Source: Lutjanus erythropterus
Lineage: Eukaryota > Chordata > Actinopteri > Lutjaniformes > Lutjanidae
Direction of reading: 5' to 3'
NCBI GenBank assembly: GCA_020091685.1
Contig: CM034607.1
Location: 20,575,221 to 20,639,220, forward strand
Length of the DNA: 64,000 bases
Under the pieces are notes generated by a model. The model was not told the origin of the DNA and ran no database searches. It saw only the letters and a list, made by a program, of their open reading frames with translations. Positions within the stretch are counted from its first letter, which is position 1; each line of letters begins with the position of its first letter. Below, piece after piece: positions 1-11,560 of the stretch. Position numbers and translations under genes: made by a program.

Positions 1-3000
1 TCCAGCCGGGGACATTCCCTTACAAAGAGGACATCATGTCCACCAACAACATGTGCCTAGTTTTTGCAGTCCTCCTCTTCATTGGCTGCATCCTCTCCTT
101 CAAGGTAAGCACACAGAGCAGAGTCTCTGTTAGTGGTGCATGGAGAGGTCATTATCTGTGTTTATGTCTGTATCTGTTCAATCCGGATAGAAGACCGGAG
201 TTGGGCATGTTTTATAATGTTTCGTCATGTTAAATCAGGCCAATGTTGTATTGTCTTACCTATTATTCATTGGCAATTGTTTTCCTCTCTTTCTTTCATT
301 TTTATTTTTAATTAAACTAACTTTTACAAACCAAACCCTACCTCCACAAACTTTTTAAGTGGGGCATTGAGCAATAGGAAGCAGAAGAAAATGCTCTGCT
401 TTGTATTGAAAAGAAGAACTCTTTACAGTAAAGATATAAAAAATATTCCTCAGTTAAAGAGATAACCTTAAATTCCAGTGATACTGCATTTGTGTTGTTA
501 ATCTTATTACAGTTCTCAGTACTAGAATATTTGCATATATATTAATATTCTAAAGTATTCAAATAATATAACAAACAAATAATATCATAATATTAAAATG
601 TATTACTGTCTTGCATTTTGTAAAAAAAAATTTTCCTGAACCATAACTTTGTGTAGAAGGTATATCTGTTTCCATCGTATTATTTGTGTTTTCCTGAGTG
701 CATCTCTAGTTTCTGTATCACTGCAGATTCTCCCATCATCCACTTGAATGATGTTTAAAACTGTACATATGCTTCTAAAATATAATGATATATGCAACAC
801 GTTGCGACACATTATAGACTCTCATTGAACATTTGTTCCCTTTAGATCAGCCTTTTTATAGATATTGTAATGTGATTAAGGCTATTAAGACTCACACTGT
901 GCACATCCCATGCAATATGAACCATATGGCATGTATAATGAATCTGCCAGTGTGAACATTATCAATGTTCTTCATGAGATTATCACACAGTCAGAGAGCA
1001 GCGGGTCAGGGACAACAGGAAACCAACTCCTGTCAGGCTAATTTCCCCTTAATGCATGGATGACTCTCCAGGCGCAGCTACGCTCTGGGGCTCTGGGACG
1101 AGATGGGACATGGAGTTGCAGTCATCTGTACAATCAAATCAAGTTGTTTCTCCTCTAAGCTCAGATTGGAAATGTTCTTGGCAGATACCCAAAGCCAGAG
1201 CTGGGGTTTTATGATAGGAAGCAGCCACTGGAAGATACACTGCTGGACTTACAGAGAGAAGAGCTATAAATGTCACGTATCAGCCGCAGAGCTGTGTTGC
1301 ACAGAGTATACGGTGTAGTTGAACTGCTTATTGCTTTAGATTTCAGCGTTTAAGATCAAATATAGATCTGAGCTAAATATAATCCCATTTTTCTTGATGG
1401 GCTGCTCGTTCAGTAAAGTATATACTGGCTACTGTAGTGACGATAGTTGAGTCAGTTCCTTGGAAAAGGGCCAGAGCTGAAACCTCAAGGACGCATTGAG
1501 CTCTGAGCACAGAGGCAACACCTGCTAAAGTTCCTGCTGAAGCCAACATCCTCCACTTGACTGCACTTTGCATAAATGACAAGATACAGAGAGGCAGGAA
1601 GAAGAAGGAGAGCTGGAGAGAGACGGGAGATGGAGATGGTTGGATGAATAGAGAGACTGTGACAGGATGACATAGGAAGTATATGGACAAGATGGTCAAA
1701 CTCAGACTTCGTGGCACATTACCAATATGATTCATAAATGAAATGGGCTTTTTCGAGTAAAGGACAGGACAAACAGAAATGGGCAAATGGGCAGTAAATT
1801 AAGGAACTGTGTTTAAAAACACAAAAACAAATGGCGCTGTTTTGTATGATCAAAATAATGAGTTGAAATGGTTCTGTACTTACTATTTTTATGGATGAAT
1901 TAGTATGTGTGATATTGTTTTCCTTCAAATGTTCGTAGCTTTATTTAGACAAGACTTGCAATTTTTTCAGCCTGGACTGTTAATGACATCCCTGCTAAAA
2001 AATAAAAAAGAAATGCTTCTCTACTTCTATTATAGGTGTATTATCATCGTTACCAGCGTGTTGTTTTCAAGGTACAGTTTTGCACACACTTCTGTGGTGC
2101 AGAGCTCAGTCTAGAGTCGCTATCACAGCAGATGGTAAAGTGATTGGATAGCAGGCAGCCTGGTTTCCTGGTTGGTCGGTTGGTTGCGCTTACTGCTGGC
2201 AGAAGCACCGACTCAGCAGGCTACTCACACATATCCACAATGAACCTCCTGTTCCTCTGCCAAGTCAGACAAACCTTAAACCCTGGTGCTACCGTAGCCT
2301 TACTGAGGGCTGGAGATGCCTGATGAGTTGCCTCGGTTAAAATGTTGTTTGAAGACCAAGAAGGGCCACATTGTTCAAGAAACGTGAAAGTATCTTATAT
2401 CTGTACAAATGCTGTGTATCCGGAGCTGTGTTGTTGCAAAGGTAGCTGATGTATCACAGTTTGTATAAAGTAGTGATGGTGATGCATCTCTGTCGTCATC
2501 CCTAACCTTGATGAATGGATGAGATCACAGCAAACAGCGTCAGTAATAATGAAAAGTGGATACCGTGTTGCTAAAGGTCGCTGTGTGTGTTCTTTGTTTT
2601 CACCTCCCGGGGACAGGCCTACCTGATTGGCTGTGTGTGGAACTGCTACAGATACGTGAGCGGCAGGGGCACCACGGAGGTCCTGGTTTATGTCACCACC
2701 AACGACACCACGGTGAGTCCTCACATCCACCTTCTGTCCCGTCATTTCAAGGACGAGCTGAAAATCTCCCTCGCTCACGTCGTTATGTAATTCACATAGC
2801 ATTGATTTTTCTTTTTCTTTTGTCAGGATTTTGGGCGTTCATTATGTAAGGTTAAAGGGATAGTTCAGATTATTTAATGTGTGGCGGCATGAGGTACCTA
2901 TCGATTGTCAGTGTATTAGCCACAGTAGATGGCGGTCGACCGGCCCCCCACTTTGGAGAAACGGAGAGGAGTACCAGCACAGAAGTTGAGCAACTGTGGA

Positions 3001-6000
3001 CAGTTGCTGGCAGTAAAAGGTATTTTAGCCATTTAAAAAGGTCCTCGCAGAACACAGAGTTCCTGGGGTAACTCAATAATTTTACTTTGTATAAACTTGT
3101 TGCTGATATCACTTATGGAGTTTGATTGGTTTGGAGAGGGTAATATTTGGTTCATGTAACAGCTGTTTCCTGTCAGAAAAGGCGGTCTGATGCCAAAGTC
3201 AAGTGGTGAAAATATGCTAAATATAGCGTACACTTAAACTGATTGATTGATTTTTAGGTTGACCTTTTTCAGTGGCTGACGTACCTTTTTTGCTCCTCCA
3301 AACTGATGGCGCCAACATTAAATAATTTGAAGTATACCTTTAAGATAATCCTGACAAAAGGAATGAAAAGTTATTTTTATCACTATATTTACACAATAAC
3401 TTGTGTATGAAATGCCAAGCTCAACACCTCTGAGGTTTTATTGAGCTACAGTAAAATATAGATTATATTTACTTTTTTATTTTATTGCAGTTAAATGAGT
3501 TGATACCTCTAAACGTACAAGGTAAGGATTATAGGCGTTAATTGTGACATACATCACTAGAGCAGCAATTTAGAGGCAGAAAAATAAACTGATATAAAAC
3601 TAGTAGATGAGAAATTCTCCCAAAACCTCATTAACCTCAACCTTAGACTTGACAAGTGAAATCAATCCATGCAGCGAAGTAACGATCTTCTGCTCAGTGT
3701 GGGAAATCATTTTGGTAAGAAATATTTTCTGCAATCATAGATGCCACATTGCTAAGGAGGGAAAAGCAGAAGGTGCTTTCAAATTTAAAAAAAAAAAAGG
3801 AAAAGAAATCAGAATTATGTATTTCAAAATTAAATTGAAAAAACTATCTTCTGAAAGTATTTTATCAGGTCATTTCACATGTCAGACAGCTTTTCCATTT
3901 CTAAGAGGTTTGGGTCAATGAGGTCCTGGTTTAAAATCACCGTCACTTTTGACATAAATAGAACAGCTGTCACGTCACAGTCCCTACATGCATGTACAGG
4001 TGGAGATGCTATGTGTAGTATTTTAACACGTAATTATTATTTTGTTTTTTTAAAGTAGTTGTTTCCAAATTTAGAAATGGCACACTAATGGCAAACATGA
4101 GAACCTTCAGTTAGTGATGTACAGGGTTTGCTTAACATGAAGATAAGCAAGAAAATAAGATTTATTTATGTTAATTATTAACTGATTAAAATCCTACACA
4201 TACCACTTTGGTAGCTGTATTGGAAATTATCAGTAGAACCAAACTGTGATGTAAATTATTGATTTAGGGCAGTTTTGTCGTTGTTGGGTTTTTTTTCTTT
4301 GTTTTTTACTTGCATGTCTACTCATTCTGTTTAAACGCAGTATTTCTGCACAGTTGCAGTAAAGGATTACTAAAATAATCCAGTAGTGGCTGTATAGGAT
4401 TGTTTCTGGTTTCTCTGATTCAAACATTTCCAGTAACTTGTTGAAGAGGGTCCAAAAGTCTCAGCGTGTTTTTATCAAAAGAGATTTTCTTCTTCAGTCC
4501 GTATTTGTTGCCTTTTAGTCTTTAGCACTCTCCCACTTGCCGCATGCATCTGTATTAACAGGACGGTTTAAAAGTAATCTAATAGCACCGTAAATTAAAT
4601 TTAGACTGACAAAACTGGCATTTTATGTTTATTAAAGGTTCATTTTATAAAAAAAAAATTAAGGATTTTTGACATAACATAAAATATGGCAATGCACATT
4701 TAAAACTTTATTTGAAAAACTCAACAGAAGCTTTGTAAAAAAATCTTATTTTCTACAGTACAGTTGAAATGTTCAGATCCTCAGTGTTGTCGACGTGCAG
4801 CTTATCTCTTTATTGTCTGACAGTCGGTGAAGTCACGTTGGCGCTGTGGGTAGCACTTCAGTAGGTGCTGTGTGGGTCATCCTGAGGCGTGATTGGCTGG
4901 CTGCGCGGAGCTGGGTGTCGTCAATCCCACTTGTCCTCCTCCTCAGTGTTGACTCATGGGGTTTCTGAGAAGCTTTAGCATAGTCACGGTTTCCATTTGT
5001 CTGTCTGTCTGTAATCCTCCACCCTGATACATAAGACATTAATCTGCCTCACACCCGCTGTCGTCTCGGTACGTAGCGCTTCATCTCGCTGTCACTTTGT
5101 CCTTGTTGTTGTCGTGGCCCCGCTTCACGCTGCTGACGTTTTTCACCTTATGAAACAGATTCTACATGCTGGAGTTAATCCAGCAGGGTCTGATATCATA
5201 TTGTGTATCAGATGGCCTTTCAGCAAATATTTGGACGTGTGCCTTTGTCAGTTTTATCCCCTGCAGATATGATGGAGGCAAAATGTGGAGGGGAAGAAAA
5301 TTATTATTTTCCTCAACCAAATTTTGAGAGAAAACATTAAAAACATTTGGCATGAAAAAATAGCAAAAATAACTTTTGAAAATCTGTTAGTTAGCAAGTA
5401 ATGAGTGTGAATTTGTTTCTTATATTTATTATTTATTCAACCTTTATTTAAGATTCTCAGAGAAATTATTGAGTGTCTCATCCCTCATTTATAGTAATGT
5501 GGATGACATTAGTCTAAACTTTTTCTTATTTCTAACAAATTCCATTTAAAGACACAAAAAAAACAACAATAATGCGTTTGTTCAGCTGTCAGTACTGTCT
5601 TACTGTCCTACCGTGTTCATGGCTCTCAGCCCGGGGCCAGTTGATCCCTACTGAAGACTGAAATTTTCAAAAAATGGGTCTCAAATGTTTGGGTTTTTTT
5701 AATACTAAGAAATTAATCAAATTAATTAAACCACTGAGCACTGTAGACTAACACTGCAAATTGCCATTATTTTTGTTACAGATTAATCTGCCGATTATTT
5801 TCACACTTAATCAGTCTAGTCTATAAAATATCATAGAATTATGAAAAATGCTCATCACAGTTTCCCAGGTTCCAAAGTGACGCCTCCTCAAATTTCTTCT
5901 TTTCTCCAACCAACAGTTCAAAACCCAAAGACACATTAATTCACTGTCATAAATGACAAAGAAAAGCAGCAAATCCTCATGTTTGAGAAGCTGGAACCCA

Positions 6001-7334
6001 CAAATGTTTGACGTTTCTGCTTGAAAAATGACTGAAACAATTGATTTATTATCAAAGCACTGAGTAATTTTCTTTCAACTGACTAATCAGTACAGCTCTC
6101 CTGAAGACACACAGCCAGTGTTACTCAAACAGGAGCAGACAGTGTGTTAGTCAGGGACTATTTTAGCTGCTGATTAACACACATTTGTTGTTCTCGTGGA
6201 GCGCCATCACGGTGTATGTGGGATTGAATGAAGAAAAGTGTCACCCGGTGCAACAGTCTGACTCACTGAAGCATTTTTAAGATTTTTTTGACAACGCTGG
6301 AGGGTATGGCATAGAGGAATATATCAGAGGCTACACAGGCAATACTTTTTATCGTTGTTTTTGGTACTCTCTTTAGGATTTTTTTTTCTTCTTTGTCCTG
6401 TCTTTGAAAGTAGGGTGTATGTTTTTTCTGTAGATGTCATTTTGTTTTTGTGAGGAAAGATCAGACCAAAAAATAATAATCGCAATCTATTTAATCATAA
6501 TCACGATCCTGTAGACTATAGTAAGACTTGAAATAGCTTACAGATTTTTCCATCTGCCTCAATAAAAGACAATTATTGCAGTACAAAATACTAAACAGGT
6601 GCAAAAAGGTGATCTGTACAAGTTTGGTTAAGACATAGTTTCCCCTCTTGTCACCTTATAAACCACAGCACAGTGACACAAAGAAGTTTTGGAATCTAAT
6701 GAACCCGTGATTATCACGAAGTCAATGGAATCTGAATCAAATGTTAATTCAAATTAATTAGGAAACAGAGAACGCACAAAACAAAACGAAGCAAAGAACT
6801 GAGGCAACTAGGTCAGTGTGAAGGCCACAGCAGCGGCCGACTGAATTTTAATTAGAGAAGAATCGGGGAACAAATAGCATTTAAACGCAACAAATATCTG
6901 TGTCACATGGTTAACGCAGGTTAAAAGCCTGAACAGTGATGACAACATGGTCTTATCACTGCATTCCCTCTCTCTCTCACACACACACACACAAACGCAC
7001 AGCTGAATGAAGAGCGCTCCATCTATTTTTACTATTCGAAAAGCCGGCAGTGTGGCTAAATGGCTTTTTACTGCCTCGAACATCAAGTACCCAGCTGCTT
7101 ATCTGCTGTGCTTTTATATAAATGCCATTAAAATGCACAAGGGTCGCCTCTCTCCCTCTCTCTCTCTCTCTCTTTCTCCCCTCCTCCTCCCCTCTATATA
7201 TCTGTGTCCGTCCTTCTCTCTTCTTCTGGACATGTTATATAATTGTCTGCTTGTCCGCTTCATTTCAAATCCTCCCTGTGATGTGTTCGCCGGGCCTCCC
7301 TGGCTGTTTCACAATTCCATCCCCTCGGAGCATA

Positions 7335-7383
<49 letters not shown>

Positions 7384-8699
7384 AGAGAATTAGCAGCAGT
7401 GCTGGTTTTATAACACCATTTACAGAGAAAGACCTCTGATGGAGAGAAGGCAGTCTGGCCTCTAAAGCACATGGATGTGTGTGTGTGAACGTTATCCTTA
7501 CAGCTAGTAGTGTGTGAGCTGGAGAAGAAACCTGAAATCTGATGTACTATATTAACTGTCGGCCATTTTAATTTAGTGTCTTACTTCTGAATATGCAACT
7601 TTCTGTAAACATGATACCTACACCACTGCCTAATAACAATTCCACATTGCACTGCATTTTGCAAATGTTAAATGGCTGCGATTAAACACCACACACTGTC
7701 AGTAGTGATGAAATCATTACAATCGAACAATCGTTCTCAAACTTCACCCCTTCAGAAGCTAAGAAGGTCACGTCTTCACCTGCATCAACGTAGAAGCGTA
7801 GATACATTATTGGCCGCTGCTCTATGTCTCTGCCATATTACGTGATGACGCTTCGCTATTAAACAAATACAATGTGCATAGAAAGATGCAGATTTCACGA
7901 CAAAATCAACTGTAACTTGCCTAATTCTAAACCAGTTTTCATGAAATTTGGTTTGTTGTAAATACAAGGAAATTAAACATGATGCTAGTTACTTGTTTGA
8001 ATTAAATGTAGTCACTGAGGCCGGTCTAATCAGCTCTGTGCGAACACATTAACCTTTTGAATAGCCACAACTTTCACTGGCCCGTGCAGGCTTTGAGCGA
8101 GGAACAGGTGATATCAAGTGTACGATATTCCGAATTTCAGCTTAGGATTCGGTTGTTTTTCAGCTGGGAGATGTGTCCAAGCAAGTGAGGTCGTTACACC
8201 CTATAAGTTAACAAAATAAACCCACAAAATGTCAAGAAAGGACATATTCTTACACGGGTTTTCCCTATTATTTCTCTATCATCTGAATTCAAGTTTCTCT
8301 CTTTGACTCAGCTAAAACAAGCTGAATTGTCTTGTTACCTCATTGTAAAAAACACTCATCAGTCATCAAAACGAATCTTTAATTCACGGAGTTAGATAAA
8401 AATATTTGGGCTCTATAGGCTGTTTTCTTCTCACTCATCCTTCAGCTCAGTGGGTGTGTACTTTGATCTGTCACTGAGCAGCAGCTCTCACTCGTTCCTC
8501 AAAATAAAATGATGAAAATCACTAAAAAAAACGAACAAACTTTTTTTTAACAGCATCTCACAGGCTTTCTTCACCACTGAGCCACAAAACTAAACTGCCT
8601 TTTGGTTTCCCCGTCGTATTTCAGGTTCTGCTGCCGCCATACGAGGAGGCCATTGCCATACCACCGAAGGAGCCCCCTCCACAATATATGGAGGCGTGA
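1..8699 (+). CDS. laptm4b: laptm4b, lysosomal-associated transmembrane protein 4B (C-terminal part; 5' end outside window)
   Basis: Three coding exons are visible: 3-104 (continuing from upstream), 2617-2712 and 8625-8699. All junctions are phase 0 with AG/GT borders (donors GTAAGC and GTGAGT), and the stop is TGA at 8697-8699. They encode about 90 residues. The first exon has a hydrophobic membrane segment (CLVFAVLLFIGCILSF); the second carries the VWNCYRY and VLVYVTTNDTT stretches typical of LAPTM4B rather than LAPTM4A; the last is a cytosolic tail with two PY motifs, LPPY and PPQY. In the family these motifs bind WW domains of NEDD4-type ubiquitin ligases, which direct sorting to late endosomes and lysosomes, where LAPTM4B affects ceramide export, mTORC1 activation and EGFR traffic. 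These are known family roles, not visible here. The start codon and first three membrane segments lie left of the window; the ATG at 36 is an internal methionine. Confidence 0.95.
2852..3343 (+). mobile_element. TTAA-flanked MITE (family A, copy 1) in laptm4b intron
   Basis: The left end reads TTAAAGGGATAGTTCAGAT and the right end is its imperfect inverse (ATACCTTTAA at 3334-3343). About 25 of the first 29 terminal bases pair with the other end. TTAA at both borders looks like the duplicated target. Related copies form an inverted pair at 59637-60293. There is no coding capacity. TTAA targets are used by piggyBac and Kolobok-type transposases; which one mobilised this element is not resolvable by eye. 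Confidence 0.75.
5740..6105 (+). repeat. 'ATTAATCGATTA'-type interspersed repeat, copy 1
   Basis: This block contains the internal signature of a widespread teleost DNA repeat (CCAACAGTTCAAAACCCAAA, then GCAGCAAATCCTCA, then GAAAAATGACTGAAAC) between AT-rich ends with ATTAATC-like words. Further copies occur at 36241-36530, 49231-49335, 56270-56590 and 56605-57345. It is non-coding and probably a hAT-like non-autonomous element. Boundaries are approximate. Confidence 0.6.
7148..7180. repeat. (CT)n microsatellite
   Basis: Dinucleotide CT run with a few interruptions, in laptm4b intron 2. Confidence 0.9.
7335..7383. repeat. (CT)n microsatellite
   Basis: Long CT run with one TTT interruption. 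Non-repetitive, high-complexity sequence flanks it on both sides (about 7000-7140 and 7384-7450). Confidence 0.9.
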
Positions 8700-11560
8700 G
8701 GGACGTCCCAGCTGCTGAATCCTACACCCCGAACTACCCCAGACAGCACCAACCACATTTCCCTCCAACAGTAGGACCCTAACGCTGGCTGGAAAACAAG
8801 ACCAAACAATGTCTTTGAGGCTGGTTTCAGCTTGGATTCCCGCCAACCTCAGATTAGATTAGGCCGACCCTGAGCCAGCGTTGCCATCAACTCTTTCCCC
8901 CCCCTCCAACGCCACCCCTGGTTGTTGTGACGTATTTTCCTCCCCTCTCGTCTTCTCTGTCCTCCTCCAAGGACAGTGTCGCAGCAACTTCAACCGCTCC
9001 CAACCACCACCACCACCGTGAACCCTCCTCCCTCTTGGCAGCTGCTGTCCCCTCCTGGCAGCGTCTAAACTCTTGCACGCCCTGAACACTCTGTCCCAAC
9101 TTAATTTGCACTTTTCTTTGAGTGAAACGTGCACCGGTCTGGCCACCAACTGTTAACCCCCAATACTGTGAATCTCCCTCGTGGTCTTTGTCTAGAAACA
9201 AACTACCTGAAGAGAGATAAAGCGACACAGAGAGTGCGAAGGAAAAGCGACATACATGATCAGTTATGCAAGAGCACTTTTTTTCAGAAATTGACAAATT
9301 CCTTCATTGAATGTAATGTTGAGGTATTTTTGTATGACTTTTTTGTAAAACTGAGAGAAAATGAAGCGAAATGAAGTAGTGAAAGGTTGTCCTCATGTGA
9401 TAAAACATCATCAAATATGTGTACTGATGTGGCTTTTCCTGCAGGAAATCCTATTGAAAAAGATTCCTTGACCAATAACAACTATGTCTTCCGGTCACAC
9501 TTTATTTTACAGTGCGCTAATAAGACGTAACAGGCTGTACTTTTAATTAAATTTGAGGAAAAGTAGAGATAATATGTTCTTTATTAGACAGCAGGGTTTT
9601 CCTTGGATTTTTTTTTCAGACAAAGGTGGCAAAAAACAAGAAAATGTCCAAAGAGATTTAAATTTTATACCAAGATTGAACAAAGATATAAAAAAAAAAC
9701 AGGTTGCCACAAATAACACTGTTTAGTTTGGCACAGACATTTCCATGAAAAGCACAATTAGTTGCAGATTGTGAAGTATTTCTCTGCAAATTTTACTCTC
9801 CTGGCACAAAAGGGCACAGAGTCTGATGGAAAAGTTAAGACAAGAATGATGAAGGAAAAAAAACTTTCTGATGTGACCAGTGATCAGGTACCAACATGTG
9901 GGTCAAAAAATTCTGAATTTTGATTAAAAAATATTATACAAAATAGAAGAAGCACCAAAATCCAGTTATATAAGTGAAATAATTGTGAAATAATTACACA
10001 TTAGCAATAAAAAAAAAGTCCACACAAAGGTATTGGTGTTAAAAAAAAAGCTTTACATTTTTGTGAGAATTTTCAACAAAAGGTTGCCAATAGTACAAAG
10101 GTAGTCCACCTTTCATCTAATATGACACAAAGTGTGGCTTGTTACGTCTTATTAGCGTACTGTAAAGTGTGACCCATCTTCCTTTTGTATCCGTGTTAAC
10201 ACACTGTCTGTGAACCTGTAACCCACTGACTGCCAGTGTTTACCCGTTGATTTCTATCACAATATTCCAGTTTGCCTTCCTGTCCGTGTTCCTGTTAAAG
10301 GTCAGAAAGCATTAATGTAATCATTCAGTGAAGCACTTATCACAAAATGTTTAACACGTTCTCACACTGCAGATCCAAAAAAAGGCAATACACACGCTGT
10401 AAAATCTACAATGTGTAAACAATAGTGTGTGAAGATGTTTCAGTGCAGACGTCTGTCTTGTTTTCACGTCGTGTTGCAGCTGCAACAGCATCGTCTGCGT
10501 CTTTTTTTTTTTTTTTTACATGGATCATGGTGTATAATCTGATCTTTTTAGTTGAGCTAACTTAGCTGGACTGAGGGCATTTTCCTATAAACACAGCGTG
10601 ACGTGCTGCTGTACATGCAGAGACTGTATGTGTGTGTTTGTGTGTGTGTGTGCTTGCCTGAGCGCTATGATGTAACTCCTAAGTCCTTTATATGTAGTAA
10701 AGTTTGTTTTGCACATGCAGTGATGATATCATGTTGAGATATTTCCTGTGCTGTTGACCTTTTTAAAATTAACGATGGATGGGAATTAGCTTAGCATAGT
10801 AGCACAAAATCAATATTCATGAAGCTAGAGAAGCTAGGTGCTTGTCTTTTGCCTGGAACTATTTAGGCAATAAGTTGAGACATAATAATGGAACAAATTA
10901 TATTAGATATACTGTACCTAATCCCATTTTTCCAGTAATTCCTGAGTAGTATTTCCTATCAACAGAAAAACCTTAAATCAGAGTTACAGTTTGTCTTTCA
11001 GACTATGCAACAGTGCATTCAATGACTCGTTAGACCTGGAAATACCATGACGTAGTATTTCATTTGATACTAATACTGTAGTTGATGATGTAGCCATTTG
11101 TTGGCCCCTTCATCTTTTTCCCCTGTGTGACGTACGACCACTGCTTCTGCAAATCCAACAAAGCTGAAAATTAAATTGCACTTTAAAGTCAGTCGCTGAG
11201 AACTGATGTGTTTGTGTTTTGTTCATCGTTACCACATTATGCTGTAGCTGAGTGGTTCTGATATGAGCAGCCAGCCACCCTCTTCTGGACGATGCAGACT
11301 TCGAAAACATGACCTGAACAAATCCAGATTTGAGTTGCGCTGATGTGATTGAAAGGGGAATTTCAGAGTTGTACAGGATATATAAAAAAAAATGCATATA
11401 CTGCGTCTGGACAAGTAGGTGGCTGATTTGTGTCTCATTTTATTAGAACCACTTCAAGACTCTTCTCCACTGCTTTCCATTCACACAAATCATCTTGTTG
11501 GATCTGCATGAGCTCATGTCTTCAATTCTGAATAATAAAAAGCAAAATCAGTCTGTGTCT
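8700..11560 (+). other. probable laptm4b 3' UTR with inserted MITE-like element
   Basis: No open coding sequence follows the laptm4b stop. A polyadenylation signal AATAAA at 11534-11539 is followed by a GT-rich stretch, making it a plausible distal 3' end. An earlier AATAAA near 10004 lies inside the inserted repeat at 9493-10174. The true 3' end is an inference; shorter isoforms are possible. Confidence 0.4.
9493..10174. mobile_element. 682-bp MITE-like element with inverted ends
   Basis: The left end GGTCACACTTTATTTTACAG continues as GCTAATAAGACGTAAC. The right end (10141-10174) is the inverse, GTTACGTCTTATTAGC ending in AAAGTGTGACC, with one small internal gap. The interior is AT-rich with poly-A tracts and no ORF. 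I could not find a convincing target-site duplication, so the superfamily is unassigned. Confidence 0.75.

Noticed and set aside
1373-1786. 137-codon minus-strand ORF in laptm4b intron 1
   Set aside because: Composition (Ser/Leu/Pro-rich from purine-rich DNA) and lack of domains or splice context indicate chance.
7007-7439. Overlapping ORFs rich in Ser-Leu or Arg-Glu repeats
   Set aside because: They are translations of CT microsatellites in different frames.
8571-9297. Minus-strand ORFs over the last laptm4b exon and 3' UTR
   Set aside because: Antisense shadows of a real exon and of GC-richer UTR; no start context or family match.
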